Of a stretch of 64,000 nt of DNA, positions 30,109 to 38,431 are shown one piece after another (position 1 is the stretch's first letter; each line of letters begins with the position of its first letter). The stretch comes from Actinoplanes sp. N902-109 (GTDB taxonomy: Bacteria; Actinomycetota; Actinomycetes; Mycobacteriales; Micromonosporaceae): NCBI RefSeq assembly GCF_000389965.1, contig NC_021191.1, positions 8,805,501 through 8,869,500 of the forward strand, read 5' to 3'. The notes beneath the pieces were generated by a model. The model did not search any database. It saw nothing but the letters and a program-made list of their open reading frames with translations, and had not been told where the DNA came from. Both the position numbers and the translations under genes were made by a program.

Positions 30109-30594
30109 TCAGGCCTCGGTCAGCACCTTGTCGAGGAGGACCTCAGCCTCGTCCTTGGTGCTCTTCTCGGCGAGGGCCACCTCGCCGACGAGGATGTCGC
30201 GGGCCTTGGCCAGCATGCGCTTCTCTCCGGCGGAGAGGCCACGCTCACGCTCACGGCGCCAGAGATCACGAACGACCTCCGCAACCTTGAGCGGGTTGCC
30301 GGAGGCAAGCTTCTCGAGGTTGGCCTTGTAACGCCGCGACCAGTTGGTCGGCTCCTCGGTGTGCGGAGCGCGGAGGACGTCGAAGACCTTCCCCAGGCCT
30401 TCCTCGCCAACCACTTCGCGCACGCCGACGATTTCGGCGTTCTCAGCGGGCACACGGACCGTCAGGTCACCCTGGGCGACCCGGAGGACGAGGTACTGCT
30501 TCTCCACGCCCTTGATCGTTCTAGTCTCGATTGCCTCGATGAGTGCGGCCCCGTGGTGGGGGTAAACAACGGTCTCGCCGACACTGAAAACCAT
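30109..30594 (-). CDS. carD: RNA polymerase-binding transcription factor CarD
   Basis: CarD (161 aa) stabilises the RNA polymerase open complex at most promoters, including rRNA. The N-terminal Tudor-like RNAP-interaction domain begins MVFSVGETVVYPHHGAALIEAIE. The helical DNA-binding domain includes the conserved Trp in PTNWSRRYKANLEKL. ATG 30594 was chosen because the family begins there; an upstream in-frame extension is not conserved. An AAAGGGG-type ribosome site precedes it. The order carD-ispD-ispF is a familiar actinobacterial operon. Confidence 0.95.
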   Translation of the reverse strand: MVFSVGETVVYPHHGAALIEAIETRTIKGVEKQYLVLRVAQGDLTVRVPAENAEIVGVREVVGEEGLGKVFDVLRAPHTEEPTNWSRRYKANLEKLASGNPLKVAEVVRDLWRRERERGLSAGEKRMLAKARDILVGEVALAEKSTKDEAEVLLDKVLTEA

Positions 30595-30916
30595 AGGTTC
30601 GAAGCCCCTTTCGCTGTGTCTAGGGTAACACGCCCAGCAGCGATGTCCCACCCTGACCGTGACTGTTAGTGCAGCTCAGGGGGCATGTGAGGCGTCTTTC
30701 TACCGCTTGACATGCGAGCGGAAAACTGCCTCAGTAACTCAGTGTGATGAACCGGTGACCACTGGAGTCAGCGAGTCGGATATTCCGGACCTGGCGGCAA
30801 TGTGAGGTCAAGCTTATCGCTAGGGACCGGAACAGCGCACCACTGGCGGTCGGAGGCTCGCGTGAGGGAGGCTGAAGCAAGGTCCCCGCAGCAGCCGGCA
30901 GAGGGGAGGGTGACTC
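30595..30916. other. Divergent promoter region between carD and a membrane protein gene
   Basis: This 322-bp non-coding stretch is AT-richer than its flanks. A TTGACA hexamer at 30707-30712 on the plus strand is a reasonable -35 element, with only a weak -10 near 30730. The carD side carries TTACCCT on the minus strand near 30624-30630. I see no RNA gene. Confidence 0.4.
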
Positions 30917-31660
30917 ATGGGCAGTCTCAGTGACAACGGCGGCCTTCCCGACCTCCCCGAGGAGTGGGGAGTCATCGTCATCCCGGACGACCTCTCGGAG
31001 CTGTCCGCGGAGGTCACGACGGTCCGGGAGGAGCTGCGCCGGGAGCAGCGCACCACCCGCTGGCGGCGGCTCTTCGACCACCGAGGGCTGCGTACCCTGC
31101 GTCGGCTCGGCGCGGCCAGCGTGCGGGCACCGGTCCTGATCATCTCGATGGCCGTGCTCGTGACGATCGCCAGCCTGTTCGCCTCGGCCTGGCCCGGACC
31201 GGCCCGGTCGCCCGCCACCCAGCGCACGGCGAGCACGAGCGACGACGACACCGCCACGCTGCCGGCGCTCGACCTGCGCGCGGCCGATGGTCAGACGGTG
31301 TCCCTTCGTGCCCAATTGCCCGCTGTGGTGCTTCTCACCGACGGTTGCGACTGCGCCGACCTGATCGCCGCCACCACGACCGCGGTACGCCCGGACATAG
31401 CGGTCGTGACGGTCGAGTCCGGAAAAGCCCCGGCAACGACGACTGCGCAGACTCCGCCCACCAGCAACACCCCGCAGGCCCAGGGCAAGACCGTGCGCGT
31501 TCTGCGCGACCCGACCAGCAGTTTGCGCAGCAACCTCAGGCTCGGCACGCCCGACGGCACCGCGGCCGTGCTGCTGGTGGACCGCACCGGCGAGGTGGTC
31601 CGCAAGATCCCCCGGACCAAGTCGGTCAACGACTACGAACCGGACCTGGCCCGGCTCTGA
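30917..31660 (+). CDS. Single-pass membrane protein with extracytoplasmic thioredoxin-like region
   Basis: The 247-residue protein has a charged cytoplasmic N-terminus with a short helical segment (about 25-60), one transmembrane helix (about 73-93) and an extracytoplasmic domain. That domain contains LPALDLRAADGQTVSLRAQLPAVVLLTDGCDCADLI, similar in layout to peroxiredoxin/thioredoxin-like folds with a CDC pair. It ends with AAVLLVDRTGEVVRKIP. The fold call is tentative. GAGGGTGACTC gives a good ribosome site at ATG 30917. Confidence 0.6.
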   Translation: MGSLSDNGGLPDLPEEWGVIVIPDDLSELSAEVTTVREELRREQRTTRWRRLFDHRGLRTLRRLGAASVRAPVLIISMAVLVTIASLFASAWPGPARSPATQRTASTSDDDTATLPALDLRAADGQTVSLRAQLPAVVLLTDGCDCADLIAATTTAVRPDIAVVTVESGKAPATTTAQTPPTSNTPQAQGKTVRVLRDPTSSLRSNLRLGTPDGTAAVLLVDRTGEVVRKIPRTKSVNDYEPDLARL

Positions 31661-31688
31661 CCCGGCCCGCTAGTGGCGTTGTACGGCC

Positions 31689-32144
31689 TCAGGAGGCCGG
31701 GCTGGGCACCAGACGCCAGCGCACGACAACCTCCTCACCCGCCTCCGACGAGATCGCCAGGAACAGCATGCTGCCCAGCGAGACGTCCAGCACGACCGGC
31801 TGCGGCTCCGCCCCGCACGGCACCGCCCGGCCCGAGTCGACCAGCGTGGCGCTCAGCCGCAGCCGCACCTGACCCGACCCGGCACAGATCAGCATCAGCG
31901 CGTAGGAGCCGGTGGGCACGCCGGTGTTGCGTTCCACCCGGGCGCGGGCCTTCAGCACCAGCGTCTCGGCGCCCGTCTGCTGAGCCAGGTCCGGCAGCAG
32001 CCGCTCGACCGTCGTGCGGCCCGCCGCGACCCGCTGATCCTCACCCGGCGTCGGCGCCGAGCGGACGAACCAGACCGCACCGGCGGCGAGCAGCAGCACG
32101 GCGAGCGCGTACAGCGTCATCCCCCGGCTGCGGTCCTGGCTCAT
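31689..32144 (-). CDS. Small membrane-anchored protein downstream of type III PKS
   Basis: The 151-residue protein has an N-terminal signal anchor (about 9-27) and a beta-rich extracytoplasmic domain. No family is recognised. Its ATG overlaps the stop of the type III PKS (ATGA), so it is translated with the cluster even though a role in it is unclear. Confidence 0.6.
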   Translation of the reverse strand: MSQDRSRGMTLYALAVLLLAAGAVWFVRSAPTPGEDQRVAAGRTTVERLLPDLAQQTGAETLVLKARARVERNTGVPTGSYALMLICAGSGQVRLRLSATLVDSGRAVPCGAEPQPVVLDVSLGSMLFLAISSEAGEEVVVRWRLVPSPAS

Positions 32145-33205
32145 TTCACCAACGTCAGGAGCACCCCGTACAGCGTCAGGCCCGGACCGAACGCGAGCAT
32201 GACCACCCGGCTCGGCGGCTGCGCCTGCCGGCGCAGTTCCTCCAGGACCAGCAAAACCGTGGGGGACGAGCAGTTTCCGTACGAGGACAGCACCCCGCGC
32301 GACGCCGCCATCCCGGCGTCGGAGAGGCCCAGCTGCTCCTGCACGACGTCGAGGATGCGGGGGCCACCGGGGTGCACCGCCCAGCCGTCCACGTCGCCGA
32401 TCGTCAGGCCGTTGCGGCCCAGCAGCTCGTCGGTCAGCGTCCGGACGTGCGTCGAGAGCACGTCGGGCACCTGCGGCGACAAGCCCATCCGGAAGCCGAG
32501 GTCGGTGACGTCCCACGTCATGTGGTCGGCGGTGGTGGTGTCGGTCAGCGCGGCGATGTCGCTCACTTCGTACCCGGGAACGGTCTGCGGGGTGAGCACG
32601 ACGGCGGCCGCAGCGTCGGAGAAAAGCGCGTGCGAGACGATCTGCTGGATGTCCGCCCGGCTGCCGGGCGGCTGGATGTGCAGGCTGGTGAGCTCGGCGC
32701 AGAGCAGCAGCGCGGGCTTTCCCCGGGCAGCGACGTAGTCGGTCACCGTGCCCAGGCCGGGCAGCGCCGCATAGCAGCCCATGTGCCCGACGAAGAGCCG
32801 CTGCACCTGCGGTGCCATTCCCATGTCGCGCGCCAGGATGATGTCCAGGCCCGGCGTGGCGTAGCCGGTGCACGAGCAGACCGCGAACAGGCCGATCTCG
32901 TCGGCGCCCAGCCCGGCCTCGGTGAGCGCGCGGCCCACCGCCTCCTTGCCCAGCGGCACGGCCTCGACCTGGTAGCGGCGCATCCGGCGCTCGGTGGACC
33001 AGTCCGAGACGTCCTCCAGCAACGGGCTCACCGCCGCCTGCCGGGTTCGCACGCCGGAGTTCTCGAAGATCCGCTTGGCCAGGCCTCGACGACCGCCATT
33101 CGCGTAATGACGGGAGAAGTAGGTCTCCCAGAGCTCGCTCTGCACCGCCGAAGGTGGCAACGCGACACCCAGACCGGCGATCACCGCCCGACCGTTTCCC
33201 TGCAC
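32141..33205 (-). CDS. Type III polyketide synthase (chalcone synthase-like)
   Basis: This 354-residue homodimeric synthase condenses malonyl-CoA onto an acyl starter and cyclises the product to resorcinol, pyrone or similar. The catalytic triad is visible as Cys144 (GHMGCYAALPG), His278 (WAVHPGGPRIL) and Asn311 (SYGNCSSPT). The C-terminal GFGPGLT-type loop reads AFGPGLTLYGVLL. Starter specificity is not readable from sequence. It starts with GTG behind GGGGAGG. Downstream of an acyl-CoA-dehydrogenase-like gene and a methyltransferase gene, it forms a compact natural-product operon facing a UbiA gene. Confidence 0.92.
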   Translation of the reverse strand: MQGNGRAVIAGLGVALPPSAVQSELWETYFSRHYANGGRRGLAKRIFENSGVRTRQAAVSPLLEDVSDWSTERRMRRYQVEAVPLGKEAVGRALTEAGLGADEIGLFAVCSCTGYATPGLDIILARDMGMAPQVQRLFVGHMGCYAALPGLGTVTDYVAARGKPALLLCAELTSLHIQPPGSRADIQQIVSHALFSDAAAAVVLTPQTVPGYEVSDIAALTDTTTADHMTWDVTDLGFRMGLSPQVPDVLSTHVRTLTDELLGRNGLTIGDVDGWAVHPGGPRILDVVQEQLGLSDAGMAASRGVLSSYGNCSSPTVLLVLEELRRQAQPPSRVVMLAFGPGLTLYGVLLTLVK

Positions 33206-33247
33206 TCTGCCTCCCCAGGCCGACCCCTTGTTACCCGCGAAGGCTGT

Positions 33248-34405
33248 TCACCAACGTGGGGCAGTGCCCTCCGAATCGGGATCGCCGCCGAGTGCCTCGA
33301 CGCCGAGCCAGTCCGCGCACACGTCGGACGTCGCCGGCTGCAGCGAACCTGCCCGGGCATCCCGGTAGAGCCGTTCCAGCGGATGTCCCCGGCGCATCGC
33401 CGAGGTGCCGGCGGCCTCCAGCATCGAGGCCGCCACCTCGGCCGCCGTGGTGCCGGCCAGCAGCTTCGCCCGCCACACCCAGCGGTTGGTCTCGCCCGAG
33501 CCGGGATCCTCGTCCACCCGGCGCGCGGCCTCCATGACGGCCAGGTGGGCGGCGGAGACAGCGGCGTCGGCGCGGCCGATGCGAGCCCGGACGGCGGGCA
33601 GATGCCCCAGCTTGCGGTCGTTGACGTGCTCCACGGCGGCATCCACCGCGGCTCGCGCGACACCCACGTAGACCGCCGCATAGCTCGCCACCATCCAGTG
33701 CGGGGCCAGCTGGGCGATGACCAGGGCCAGCCCCTCGACGCCGCCGAGCAGCGCCGTCCCGGGCACCGTCACATCCACGTGCAGGTCGTGCGACCCGGTG
33801 GCGCGCATGCCGAGCGCATCCCACGTCGGCTCGACGCTCAGCCCCTGCCCGGCCGGGACCAGGAACTGCGAGACCTGCGCCGGGTCGGCCGTGCTGCGCG
33901 CCGCCACCAGGTACGCATCCGCGTGGCCGGCGCCCGAGCAGAACGTCTTCGCACCCTTGAGGTGGTAGCCGTCGGCCGTCTTCTCGTACATGGTCGACAT
34001 CTGCGACAGGCGGGAACCGGCACCGCGCTCGCTCATCGCCACGGCGTACCAGCTGCCCTCGGCGGCGGCGCGCAGATACTTGTCGCGCGCGGCCAGGGCC
34101 TCCGGGGGCAGGCCGAGCGCATCGGCCAGCTCGTCGGTGACACCGCTCAGGGCTCCGGTCACCGAGGCGTGCATGTTGAAGACGAGCGCGGTCGCGCCGT
34201 TGCCGCGGGCCAGCTCGTACGCCACCGCGGCGTACTCGGCGAAGCCGGCACCCGCTCCGCCGAGCCGGGGCGGCACCATCAGCCCGAACAAGCCCGAGCG
34301 GCGCAGATCGGCGAAGTCGTCGGCCGGGAACGAACCGGCCCGGTCGTGCTCGGCGGCGCGGGCCGCGAACCGTGGGGCCAGCCGCATCGCCTCGGCAACA
34401 CTCAT
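33248..34405 (-). CDS. Acyl-CoA dehydrogenase-fold flavoprotein, catalytic Glu apparently absent
   Basis: The 385-residue flavoprotein has the ACAD N-terminal helical domain, the FAD-binding strand region (MSERGAGSRLSQM, GAKTFCSGAGHAD, GMRATGSHDLHVDVTVP) and the C-terminal four-helix domain. In the C-terminal motif where acyl-CoA dehydrogenases have YEGT with the catalytic Glu, this protein reads SLQPATSDVCADWLG. That points to a different reaction, possibly flavin-dependent hydroxylation of the polyketide as in DszC/KijD3-like enzymes. The ATG overlaps the methyltransferase stop by one base. Confidence 0.82.
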   Translation of the reverse strand: MSVAEAMRLAPRFAARAAEHDRAGSFPADDFADLRRSGLFGLMVPPRLGGAGAGFAEYAAVAYELARGNGATALVFNMHASVTGALSGVTDELADALGLPPEALAARDKYLRAAAEGSWYAVAMSERGAGSRLSQMSTMYEKTADGYHLKGAKTFCSGAGHADAYLVAARSTADPAQVSQFLVPAGQGLSVEPTWDALGMRATGSHDLHVDVTVPGTALLGGVEGLALVIAQLAPHWMVASYAAVYVGVARAAVDAAVEHVNDRKLGHLPAVRARIGRADAAVSAAHLAVMEAARRVDEDPGSGETNRWVWRAKLLAGTTAAEVAASMLEAAGTSAMRRGHPLERLYRDARAGSLQPATSDVCADWLGVEALGGDPDSEGTAPRW

Positions 34406-35109
34406 CAGCAGTTCTCCCCCTTGCGGCCCAAGCCCTGATACAGCACCTGCGTGGAGCGGACCGGCAGCACCCGGCCCGTCTCGTTGCCGAGAACAAGCCA
34501 GTTGACCAGACCCGGGATGCTCGGGCGGAGGCCGCGGACCCGCAGCCTGACGCCATGCTTGGCGCACTGGGCCGTCAGGTCACCGGGATCGACGAACAAC
34601 TCCGGATCATGAATTCCCCGGGGTGCGGCGCCAAACCTCTCGGCGAGTGTGACGGACACGAAACGACCGAGCCGCGTGTCGTTGATCGTGTCCAGCACGA
34701 ACAGCCCGCCCGGCCGCAGCACCCGGCACAGCTCGGCCACGCTGGCCGGCAGGTCGGTGACGTGTTCGAGGATCTCGCCGGCCACCACGACATCCGCGGC
34801 CCCGGCGGCCAGGGGCAGCGCCGCCACATCGCCGGCCAGCACGGTGATGCCGCGCCGGGCCGACTCGGCCAGCCCGGTGCGGCCCAGGTCCACGCCGATG
34901 TGGTGATAGCCCAGGCCGGCCACGTGCGGCGCGAGCAGGCCGCCACCACAACCGGCGTCGAGCAGGACTGCTCCCGTACGGGACGCCGGCGGGACCAGCG
35001 CACCCCGCGCCGCAGCCAGCCAATGCAGCAGCTGGAAGTCCCCACCCGGGCGCCACCACTCGCCGGCCAGGTCGTCGTACTGACGAATGTCATTGCGTGG
35101 TCGCGGCAT
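34405..35109 (-). CDS. UbiE/UbiG-like SAM-dependent methyltransferase
   Basis: This 234-residue class I methyltransferase resembles UbiG-type O-methyltransferases. It shows RQYDDLAGEWWRPGGDFQLLHWL, motif I LLDAGCGGGLLAPHV, AGEILEHVTDLPASVAELCRVLRPGGLFVLDTIN and a late GIHDPELFVDPGDL segment. It probably methylates the aromatic product of the neighbouring PKS. It is first in the minus-strand operon and 46 bp from the divergent UbiA gene. Confidence 0.85.
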   Translation of the reverse strand: MPRPRNDIRQYDDLAGEWWRPGGDFQLLHWLAAARGALVPPASRTGAVLLDAGCGGGLLAPHVAGLGYHHIGVDLGRTGLAESARRGITVLAGDVAALPLAAGAADVVVAGEILEHVTDLPASVAELCRVLRPGGLFVLDTINDTRLGRFVSVTLAERFGAAPRGIHDPELFVDPGDLTAQCAKHGVRLRVRGLRPSIPGLVNWLVLGNETGRVLPVRSTQVLYQGLGRKGENC

Positions 35110-35155
35110 GTGATCGAGCGTGGCATGGTCGGGCCGCAACCACCACACTGCTCAC

Positions 35156-35992
35156 ATGCCCAGTCCGCTCGCACTTCTCAAGGCGTCGCACCCCGAACCC
35201 GGTGGCTCGGTGACCTTGGCCATGGCTCTGCTCGCGATCGGGGCCGGGCATGGCGTGGCTGGGGTGATCGGCGTCACCGCTGCGATCGGCGCCACCCAGC
35301 TGTCGGTGGGCTGGGTCAACGACTGGCTCGACGCGGACCGGGACCGGATGACCGGGCGTACCGACAAGCCGGTGGCCGCGGGCGTGGTGTCGCGGCGTGC
35401 GGTGGGCGTCGCGGGCCTGGTGGCCTCGCTGGCCGTGCCGCTGCTGGGCCTGCCGTTCGGGCCGGCCGCCACCGTCTGCATCACGCTGGTCGGCGTGTTC
35501 GCCCTGCTCTACGACTGGCCGCTGAAGTCGACCGCGCTGTCGGTGTTGCCCTACCTGGTGGCGTTCGGGCTGATGCCGGCGTTCGTGGTGCTCGCGCTGC
35601 CGGGTCATCCGTGGCCGCCGGCATGGCTGGTCGTCGCGGGTGCGCTGCTGGGTGGCGGCGCCCACTTCGCCAATGTGCTGCCCGACCTCGCCGACGATGC
35701 CGCCACCGGGGTGCGCGGGCTGCCGCACCGGCTCGGTGCCGGCTGGTCCCAGCTGGCCGCGGGTGCGTTGCTGCTGGCCGCGACGCTCACGCTGGTCTTC
35801 GGGCCGCCCGGGCCGCCGTCGTGGTTCGGCGTGGCGGGCACCGCGGCCGCCGTCGTGGTGCTGCCGTCCGGCTGGTACGCGGCCGGGCGCGCCCAGGCCC
35901 GGGGCAGCCGGCAGGTGGCGATGTTCCGCGCCGTCATCGTGGTGGCGCTGATCGACGTCGTTCTGCTGGTGTTCAGCGGGCGCGTGGTGTGA
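35156..35992 (+). CDS. UbiA-family prenyltransferase
   Basis: The 278-residue integral membrane protein has about eight helices. Both Asp-rich substrate motifs are present: NDWLDADRDRMTGRTDKP (first; NDxxDxxxD) and DLADD (second). Such enzymes transfer a prenyl group from a prenyl diphosphate onto an aromatic ring. Divergence from the type III PKS operon suggests the polyketide is the acceptor, giving a prenylated methoxy-phenol or quinone, as in the Actinoplanes alkyl-hydroquinone pathway. No ribosome site is visible, so it may be leaderless. Confidence 0.87.
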   Translation: MPSPLALLKASHPEPGGSVTLAMALLAIGAGHGVAGVIGVTAAIGATQLSVGWVNDWLDADRDRMTGRTDKPVAAGVVSRRAVGVAGLVASLAVPLLGLPFGPAATVCITLVGVFALLYDWPLKSTALSVLPYLVAFGLMPAFVVLALPGHPWPPAWLVVAGALLGGGAHFANVLPDLADDAATGVRGLPHRLGAGWSQLAAGALLLAATLTLVFGPPGPPSWFGVAGTAAAVVVLPSGWYAAGRAQARGSRQVAMFRAVIVVALIDVVLLVFSGRVV

Positions 35993-36086
35993 GCGCGACT
36001 TGCGAATGACCGGGTCGCCGCACGCGCCTGATCTCGGCCTACTAGTCTGGTTGACGGAGGTTTCTCGACCGTCTTGGAGGACTGTG

Positions 36087-36872
36087 ATGCGCTCGCTGGG
36101 CACCCACCGCGCGGTGCTGGCCACAGGTGTCGCCGCTGTGGCCGCGTTCGCGCTTGCCGGCTGTGGCGCCGGACAGGTCGCTGAGACCGCCATCAAGAAG
36201 CCGTCGGTCCCGGGGGTCAATGCGGACAACGCCGACCGCTCGGTGTTCATCCGCAACCTCTCGGTGGAGTACGCCGGCATCGAGGGCTACGCGGCCGGTG
36301 ACGACGCCACGCTCGGGCTGGGGCTCTACAACCAGACCGAGTCGCCGATCACCGTGTTGATCAGCAGCCAGCCGGCCACCGGCAACCCGAAGGGCGACGA
36401 TGTCGTCTCGGCGCAGCGGATCGGCATCACCGGTGAGAGCGCCGCGGAGGCTGCGAGCCCGGCACCGTCGGTCGCACCCGAGCCCTCCGGCAGCCGCAAC
36501 TCCGGCGGTGAGGACGACCAGAGCACCAACGAGATGCCGACGCCGGCCGCGTCCGACTCGCGTCGCCCCTCGGCGACCGCGTCCCCGGCTGCGTCCGAGG
36601 CGGCGGACGAGCAGATCCAGCCCGCCCGGATCGAGCTGCCGGCCCTGGGCTCCGTTGTCTACCAGCCCACCGACCGGGAGAAGCTGCGGGCCATCGGCCT
36701 GACCGGCAAGCTCGCCCCGGGCGCCGCGCTCAACCTGGTCTTCGAGTTCAGCAACAATGCCGACCCGCTCACCGTGCAGGCCCCGGTCAGCGTGCCGCTG
36801 ACCCCGGCCCCGCGGGGCTCGGCCGCCACCGACGAGGACGCCGGCGAGGAAACGGGCACGTCGCCCCGCTAG
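36087..36872 (+). CDS. Lipoprotein, function unknown
   Basis: The 261-residue protein has a signal peptide with a lipobox FALAGCGAG (Cys about 29). An immunoglobulin-like beta domain (about 50-110) follows, then a long Ser/Pro/Ala/Asp-rich disordered stretch (about 115-180) and a second beta segment IELPALGSVVYQPTDREKL. It is probably anchored on the outer face of the membrane. ATG 36087 has GGAGG six bases upstream. Similar small lipoproteins precede radA in many actinomycetes. Confidence 0.7.
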   Translation: MRSLGTHRAVLATGVAAVAAFALAGCGAGQVAETAIKKPSVPGVNADNADRSVFIRNLSVEYAGIEGYAAGDDATLGLGLYNQTESPITVLISSQPATGNPKGDDVVSAQRIGITGESAAEAASPAPSVAPEPSGSRNSGGEDDQSTNEMPTPAASDSRRPSATASPAASEAADEQIQPARIELPALGSVVYQPTDREKLRAIGLTGKLAPGAALNLVFEFSNNADPLTVQAPVSVPLTPAPRGSAATDEDAGEETGTSPR

Positions 36873-36891
36873 TCCTGTCACACCCTCGGGA

Positions 36892-36897
36892 TAGCTT
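36892..36897 (+). promoter_or_regulatory. -10 box (TAGCTT) of leaderless radA
   Basis: TAGCTT ends exactly six bases before GTG 36904. No Shine-Dalgarno sequence is present. Confidence 0.6.
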
Positions 36898-36903
36898 TGC
36901 TGC

Positions 36904-38325
36904 GTGACAACATCCCGGAGTGCTCCATCCCGGAGCAAGAGCGAAGCACGGCCGGTCTACCAATGTGACGCGTGCGGGCATCAGCTGCCCAAGTGGCTGG
37001 GCCGCTGTCCGGAGTGCAACGAGTGGGGCTCGATCATCGAGACCACGGCCGGCCCGGTCGTTGCGGGCCGGGTGGTCAGCTCCCGGTTGCCGGCCGAGCC
37101 CGCCCGTCCGATCGCGACGATCAGCGCGGCCCCGGCCCGGGCGGTGCCCAGCGGGGTCAGCGAGCTCGACCGGGTGCTCGGCGGCGGGCTGGTCCCCGGC
37201 GCGGTGATCCTGCTGGCCGGCGAGCCGGGTGTGGGCAAGTCGACGCTGCTGCTCGACGTGGCCCAGCAGTGGGCGGCCGGCGCCGGCACGCCGTCGCTCG
37301 TGGTCAGCGGTGAGGAATCGGTCAGCCAGGTGCGGCTGCGCGCCGAGCGCCTCGGTGCCCTGCACGACAAGCTCTATCTCGCCTCCGAGAGCGACCTGGG
37401 CGCCGTGCTGGGCCACCTCGACGCGGTCAAGCCCGGCCTGCTCATCATCGACTCGGTGCAGACCATCTCCGCCCCGGGCACCGAGGGTGTGCCGGGTGGG
37501 GTCACCCAGGTCCGCGCGGTGACCGCGGCGCTGGTCAGCATCGCCAAGGAGCGGGGCGTCGCCACCGTACTGGTGGGGCACGTCACCAAGGACGGCTCGG
37601 TCGCCGGTCCCCGGGTCCTGGAACACCTGGTCGACGTGGTGCTGCACTTCGAGGGTGACAAGCACTCGTCGCTGCGGCTCGTGCGAGGCGTCAAGAACCG
37701 CTTCGGCGCCGCCGACGAGGTCGGCTGTTTCGAGATGCACGAGAGCGGCATCGTCAGCCTCGCCGATCCCTCCGGGCTGTTCCTCACCCGCTACAACGAG
37801 CCGGTGCCGGGCACGTGCGTCACGGTCGCGATGGAGGGCCGGCGGGCCATGGTGACCGAGGTGCAGGCGCTGATCGGGGCGCAGGTGCAGGGCTCGCCCC
37901 GGCGCACCGTCTCCGGGCTCGACAGCGCCCGCCTGGCCATGGTGCTGGCGGTCCTGCAACGCCGGATGGAGCGGATCAAGCTGCACGACCGGGAGGTCTT
38001 CGCGGCCACCGTGGGCGGCATCCGGATCACCGAGCCGTCGGCCGACCTGGCCATGGCGCTCGCGGTCGCCTCCGGGGCGCTCAACCTGGCAATGGCGCCG
38101 CACCTGATCGCGATCGGCGAGGTGGGCCTGACCGGTGAGGTGCGCCGGGTCGGTGCGGTCGGCCGGCGGCTCGCCGAGGCCGCGCGGCTCGGGTTCCGGT
38201 TCGCGCTCGTGCCGCCGGGCTGCGGGCCGGCCGAGGGTGACACGCCGCCCAAAGGCATGCGCGTGGTCGAGGTCGGTGACCTGCAGACCGCGGTGCAGTG
38301 GGCCGCCCGGGCGTCAGCGGAATGA
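36904..38325 (+). CDS. radA: DNA repair protein RadA
   Basis: RadA (473 aa) is a RecA-like ATPase and branch-migration helicase in recombinational repair. The zinc finger CDACGHQLPKWLGRCPEC (about 21-38), Walker A GEPGVGKST, the RadA-specific KNRFG motif and the C-terminal Lon-protease-like domain (VQGSPRRTVSGLDSARLAMVLAVL, GEVGLTGEVRRV) are all present. It is followed 106 bp later by disA; the pair is conserved in actinobacteria and firmicutes, where RadA inhibits DisA synthase activity. Confidence 0.96.
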   Translation: MTTSRSAPSRSKSEARPVYQCDACGHQLPKWLGRCPECNEWGSIIETTAGPVVAGRVVSSRLPAEPARPIATISAAPARAVPSGVSELDRVLGGGLVPGAVILLAGEPGVGKSTLLLDVAQQWAAGAGTPSLVVSGEESVSQVRLRAERLGALHDKLYLASESDLGAVLGHLDAVKPGLLIIDSVQTISAPGTEGVPGGVTQVRAVTAALVSIAKERGVATVLVGHVTKDGSVAGPRVLEHLVDVVLHFEGDKHSSLRLVRGVKNRFGAADEVGCFEMHESGIVSLADPSGLFLTRYNEPVPGTCVTVAMEGRRAMVTEVQALIGAQVQGSPRRTVSGLDSARLAMVLAVLQRRMERIKLHDREVFAATVGGIRITEPSADLAMALAVASGALNLAMAPHLIAIGEVGLTGEVRRVGAVGRRLAEAARLGFRFALVPPGCGPAEGDTPPKGMRVVEVGDLQTAVQWAARASAE

Positions 38326-38419
38326 CAGCCGCCCTGCGCCGGCGATCACCCACGGTTAAAGATGATCACGCTGCGGAGCGTCCAGCACACCGCGCCTCGT
38401 TGAGCTGGATGACAGTCCG

Positions 38420-38425
38420 TAGAAT
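38420..38425 (+). promoter_or_regulatory. -10 box (TAGAAT) of leaderless disA
   Basis: TAGAAT ends six bases before GTG 38432 and there is no ribosome site at that start. This decides the start in favour of GTG 38432 over the internal ATG at 38513. Confidence 0.6.
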
Positions 38426-38431
38426 GTCCAG

